Shown in pieces: positions 6,168-7,913 of a stretch of 7,913 nt of DNA. Position numbers and translations under genes: made by a program. Source of the stretch: Acidobacteriota bacterium (GTDB lineage Bacteria > Acidobacteriota > Terriglobia > UBA7540); assembly GCA_003224665.1 (NCBI GenBank), contig QHZM01000017.1, forward strand, positions 1 to 7,913, written 5' to 3'. Positions within the stretch are counted from its first letter, which is position 1, and each line of letters starts with the position of its first letter. The notes under the pieces were generated by a model, which was not told the DNA's origin, made no database searches, and was given only the letters and a program-made list of their open reading frames with translations.

Positions 6168-6241
6168 GGGCGTCTCCTGCGCAGAGGAGGGCTTGAGCCC
6201 TCCCGCGGAAAAGGCGGGAGCCCGGGGAGCTCCCCTTCCGG
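6168..6241 (-). promoter_or_regulatory. Hairpin ladder between thioesterase and Rid genes, covering the Rid ribosome binding site
   Basis: Read on the minus strand, four inverted repeats lie in a row: a perfect GGGGAGCTCCCC palindrome (6235-6224); hairpin A, CTCCCGC/GCGGGAG with a seven-base loop (6220-6200); hairpin B, GGAGGGCT/AGCCCTCC with a two-base loop (6203-6186); and hairpin C, CTCCT/AGGAG with a six-base loop (6189-6174). Hairpin C includes the Rid gene's ribosome binding site. A and B share 6200-6203, and B and C share 6186-6189. So A and B exclude each other, as do B and C, while A and C can coexist. The structures are seen directly; regulatory use is inference. Simple transcription termination or mRNA protection after the thioesterase gene is possible, but no U-run follows. 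Confidence 0.45.
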
Positions 6242-6742
6242 CTACTTTTTGGCCTCGAAAAAGCGATGGTGCGTGCGGGCCGCCAGGGCCAAGCGCCGGC
6301 GGCGCCTTGAAAGAGCCTCGCGGTAGCGGCGTTTTTCTTCAGCAGTCCGCGGGAGCAGGGGCGGCACTCTCTTCGGTTGTCCGTCCTCGCCCAGCGCAAC
6401 GTAAGTGACGAATGCGGAGCTCGTCTGCCGGTGATCTCCCGTCAGATAGTCTTCAAGGTAAACCCTTACCTCAACTTCCATCGAGGTTCGGAAGGCGCGA
6501 GTGACCTTCGCGCGCAGGACGATGAGTTGCCCCACGCGAATGGGATGCAGAAAGTCCAAGCTGTCCACGGAGGCGGTCACGACAAGGCTCTGCGAGTGGC
6601 GGTGAGCCGCGATGGCCCCTGCCATGTCAATCAAGTGCATGACCTTCCCCCCCAAAATGTTCCCGAGGGGATTGGCGTCGTTCGGCAAGACGACTTCCAT
6701 CATTTCAGCTTCAGACTCGGATACGGTTTTCCCTCTTGGCAA
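6242..6742 (-). CDS. Acyl-CoA thioesterase, single hotdog domain (YciA/ACOT7-like)
   Basis: This 166-residue protein is predicted to hydrolyse acyl-CoA to free fatty acid and CoA in the cytoplasm as a hotdog-fold oligomer. The hotdog core starts at LPNDANPLGNILGGKVMHLI (19-38), where Asn24 and Asp39 (LIDMAG) match the catalytic Asn/Asp region of the YciA/BACH group. The conserved strand TASVDSLDFLHPIRVGQLI and the closing SSAFVTYVALGEDGQPKRVP follow. The C-terminus is a basic helix with five consecutive arginines (SRRRRRLAL). I choose TTG 6742 because GAGGA lies five bases upstream (6752-6748 on the reverse strand) and the resulting GKTVSESEAEM matches the usual KxVxxS lead-in of the family. 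The Met-Met at 14-15 is a less likely start. The length is normal. It is divergent from the TPR gene and upstream of the Rid gene. The acyl-chain preference cannot be told from the sequence. Confidence 0.92.
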   Translation of the reverse strand: MPRGKTVSESEAEMMEVVLPNDANPLGNILGGKVMHLIDMAGAIAAHRHSQSLVVTASVDSLDFLHPIRVGQLIVLRAKVTRAFRTSMEVEVRVYLEDYLTGDHRQTSSAFVTYVALGEDGQPKRVPPLLPRTAEEKRRYREALSRRRRRLALAARTHHRFFEAKK

Positions 6743-6837
6743 TTTCGTCCTCGCCGTGTTCCTGGACCGGGAGCCGGAGCAGCCGGGTCCCTTTAAATGA
6801 TTTGAGGAAAGTTTTGGTTTTCCCTGATCCGCGCGCC

Positions 6838-6843
6838 TATACT
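6838..6843 (+). promoter_or_regulatory. Likely -10 box for the TPR gene
   Basis: TATACT, five of six matches to the sigma-70 consensus, lies in the divergent gap between the thioesterase and TPR genes. A half-matching TTGGTT at 6814-6819 is 18 bases upstream. The same hexamer, also after GC-rich sequence, occurs at 4125-4130 before the S41 gene. Confidence 0.4.
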
Positions 6844-6972
6844 ATTTCGAGCAGGTCGATCATTGCAACTTGATTCGGCGCTTTGCGGCCCCGAAGAATG
6901 CCCGCCGCGGGAAAAGCGCCGGGCTCGACCCTCAAGCTTCAGAATCGAAACTACGGAGCTGACCTAGAGAGC

Positions 6973-7296
6973 ATGGAAGAAAGCCGGCTGGAATTCCTTC
7001 GAGAAGCGGTCCTGGCCAAGCCAAACGATACGTTTGTCCGATACGGGCTGGCGATGGAGCTCTCAAACCTGGGAAAGCACGAAGAAGCCTGGCAGCACTT
7101 CAATTATCTCCTCGCACACCACCCGGACTATTCCCCGGCCTACTTCCACGCAGGAGCGTTCCTGGCCAAACAAGGACGGCTCGAAGAAGCCAGGAATGTC
7201 CTTGCCAAGGGAATCGAAGTCGCCGGGCGCCAGGGGAACTTGCACGCCCAGAGCGAGCTGCAGGCGGCGCTCGACCAGCTCGCAAGCAAGCCCTGA
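6973..7296 (+). CDS. Small tetratricopeptide-repeat protein
   Basis: With ATG 6973 the product has 107 residues and no signal peptide or membrane segment, so it is probably cytoplasmic. Two TPR units cover almost all of it: residues 18-51 (RYGLAMELSNLGKHEEAWQH, then a LLAHHPDY turn) and 52-85 (AYFHAGAFLAKQGRLEEARN, then LAKGIEVA). A capping helix HAQSELQAALDQL (91-103) follows. TPRs mediate protein-protein contact; no partner is visible. The frame is open upstream to TTG 6883 and has another ATG at 6898, but that extension (Arg/Pro/Gly-rich, low complexity) does not look like family sequence. The EESRLEFLREAVLAKPND start is, as I remember, how compact acidobacterial TPR proteins of this kind begin. 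Only a weak GAGAG (6967-6971) precedes 6973, so the start is less sure than the gene. Confidence 0.8.
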   Translation: MEESRLEFLREAVLAKPNDTFVRYGLAMELSNLGKHEEAWQHFNYLLAHHPDYSPAYFHAGAFLAKQGRLEEARNVLAKGIEVAGRQGNLHAQSELQAALDQLASKP

Positions 7297-7379
7297 GGGC
7301 GCGTGGCACTCGTCCCGCACTCTCCCGGGGAGCGCGGCGCAATAGTTCGTTCCAAAATTTCAATTCCTGAGGAACCCCC

Positions 7380-7913
7380 ATGTGGAGCTGGGCAGGGGTA
7401 GTCGCTGCGGGGCTGCTAAACGGCAGCTTTGCCGTGCCCATCAAGACGGCCAGGGTTTGGAAGTTCAACCACATCTGGATGGTCCATTCGCTGCTTGCCA
7501 TGGGGCTGCTTCCCTGGGTGGTGGTGAACCTCATGGTGCCCGGGTGGGCGGGGATACTCCGCTCGGTCTCAGGCCGGGGATGGCTGGGCTTGCTGGCCTG
7601 GGGAGTGCTCTTCGGAATCGCCTCCCTCCTCTATGGCGTCGCCGTTGACCTGTTGGGTATCGCCCTGGGGTTCGCAATCCAGCTTGGACTTTCGATCGTG
7701 CTCGGTGCCTTGTTGCCGCTGGTCTGGTCAGGAACGTTTTCGGTCCGGTCGAAACACGACGCATTCTTCCTGGGCGGGCTGGCGCTGATGGTCACCGGCG
7801 TCATCCTGTCCGCGCAGGCAGGCGGGAAAAATATCCGCACGCCTGGCGCCACCGGAGCGCGCTTCCGGAAGGGCTTGGCCATCGCGATTTTGGGAGGAGT
7901 GTTGGCGCCGACA
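7380..7913 (+). CDS. RhaT-like L-rhamnose/sugar:proton symporter, 3' end beyond window
   Basis: An open frame of 178 codons runs to the right edge. It matches the N-terminal half of RhaT (E. coli RhaT has about 344 residues, ten membrane segments, and belongs to the drug/metabolite transporter superfamily). Visible membrane segments lie at about residues 4-21, 33-53, 68-88, 91-116, 128-146 and from 164 onward. Family-like stretches are GLLNGSFAVPIKTARVWKFN (11-30), MGLLPWVVVNLMVPG (41-55), LFGIASLLYGVAVDLLGIAL (77-96), GFAIQLGLSIVLGALLPLV (97-115) and LGGLALMVTGVILSAQAG (131-148). The charged loop 150-165 leads into the next helix, as in RhaT. TGAGGA at 7368-7373 gives a good ribosome binding site six bases before the ATG. 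The substrate could be rhamnose or another sugar. RhaT-like genes in this kind of genome are often near sugar isomerase and DUF1080 genes, but no rhamnose-catabolic gene is in view. Confidence 0.88.
   Translation, partial: MWSWAGVVAAGLLNGSFAVPIKTARVWKFNHIWMVHSLLAMGLLPWVVVNLMVPGWAGILRSVSGRGWLGLLAWGVLFGIASLLYGVAVDLLGIALGFAIQLGLSIVLGALLPLVWSGTFSVRSKHDAFFLGGLALMVTGVILSAQAGGKNIRTPGATGARFRKGLAIAILGGVLAPT

Noticed and set aside
7322..7332. CTCCCGGGGAG near-palindrome after the TPR gene as terminator
   Set aside because: There is no loop large enough for an RNA hairpin of this length and no T-run follows.

Overview
The window is GC-rich bacterial DNA with high GC at third codon positions and strong GGAGG-type ribosome binding sites. 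The gene content suggests the phylum Acidobacteriota, perhaps a Solibacter/Bryobacter-like lineage. The clues are a DUF1080 protein, twin-arginine-exported sugar isomerase-like and Gfo/Idh/MocA proteins, an S41 peptidase with an acidobacterial-style C-terminal extension, a very small two-TPR protein and a RhaT-type permease. This placement comes from remembered family distributions, not from a marker gene. There are no rRNA or tRNA genes, no CRISPR array and no insertion sequence.

Layout. 1-484 (minus): a conserved-looking secreted protein of unknown function, cut by the left edge. 485-835: intergenic region between divergent genes. 836-1483 (plus): secreted DUF1080 (3-keto-disaccharide hydrolase-like) protein. 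1484-1769: gap with repeats and competing hairpins. 1770-2684 and 2702-3961 (plus): a tight two-gene unit encoding a Tat-exported TIM-barrel sugar isomerase/epimerase and a Tat-exported Gfo/Idh/MocA oxidoreductase. 4157-5630 (plus): an S41 carboxy-terminal processing peptidase, broken by an internal deletion plus +1 frame change directly before its catalytic serine. 5778-6167 and 6242-6742 (minus): a Rid-family protein and an acyl-CoA thioesterase, separated by 74 bases packed with inverted repeats. 6973-7296 (plus): a two-TPR protein. 7380-7913 (plus): the N-terminal half of a RhaT-like sugar:proton symporter, cut by the right edge.

How the genes may work together. The DUF1080 protein, isomerase-like protein and oxidoreductase form the gene set expected for oxidative (3-keto) cleavage of glycosides. 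In that scheme an oxidoreductase makes a 3-keto sugar, a DUF1080-type enzyme splits the glycosidic bond by elimination/hydration, and the product is isomerised or reduced. Here all three carry export signals, so the chemistry would be periplasmic. The RhaT-like permease 3.4 kb downstream could import a sugar but is not in the same transcription unit. The remaining genes look like unrelated housekeeping or accessory functions.

The points most worth a second look are the S41 deletion junction, the ladder of mutually exclusive hairpins in front of the Rid gene that could hide its ribosome binding site, and the fully exported keto-sugar cassette.
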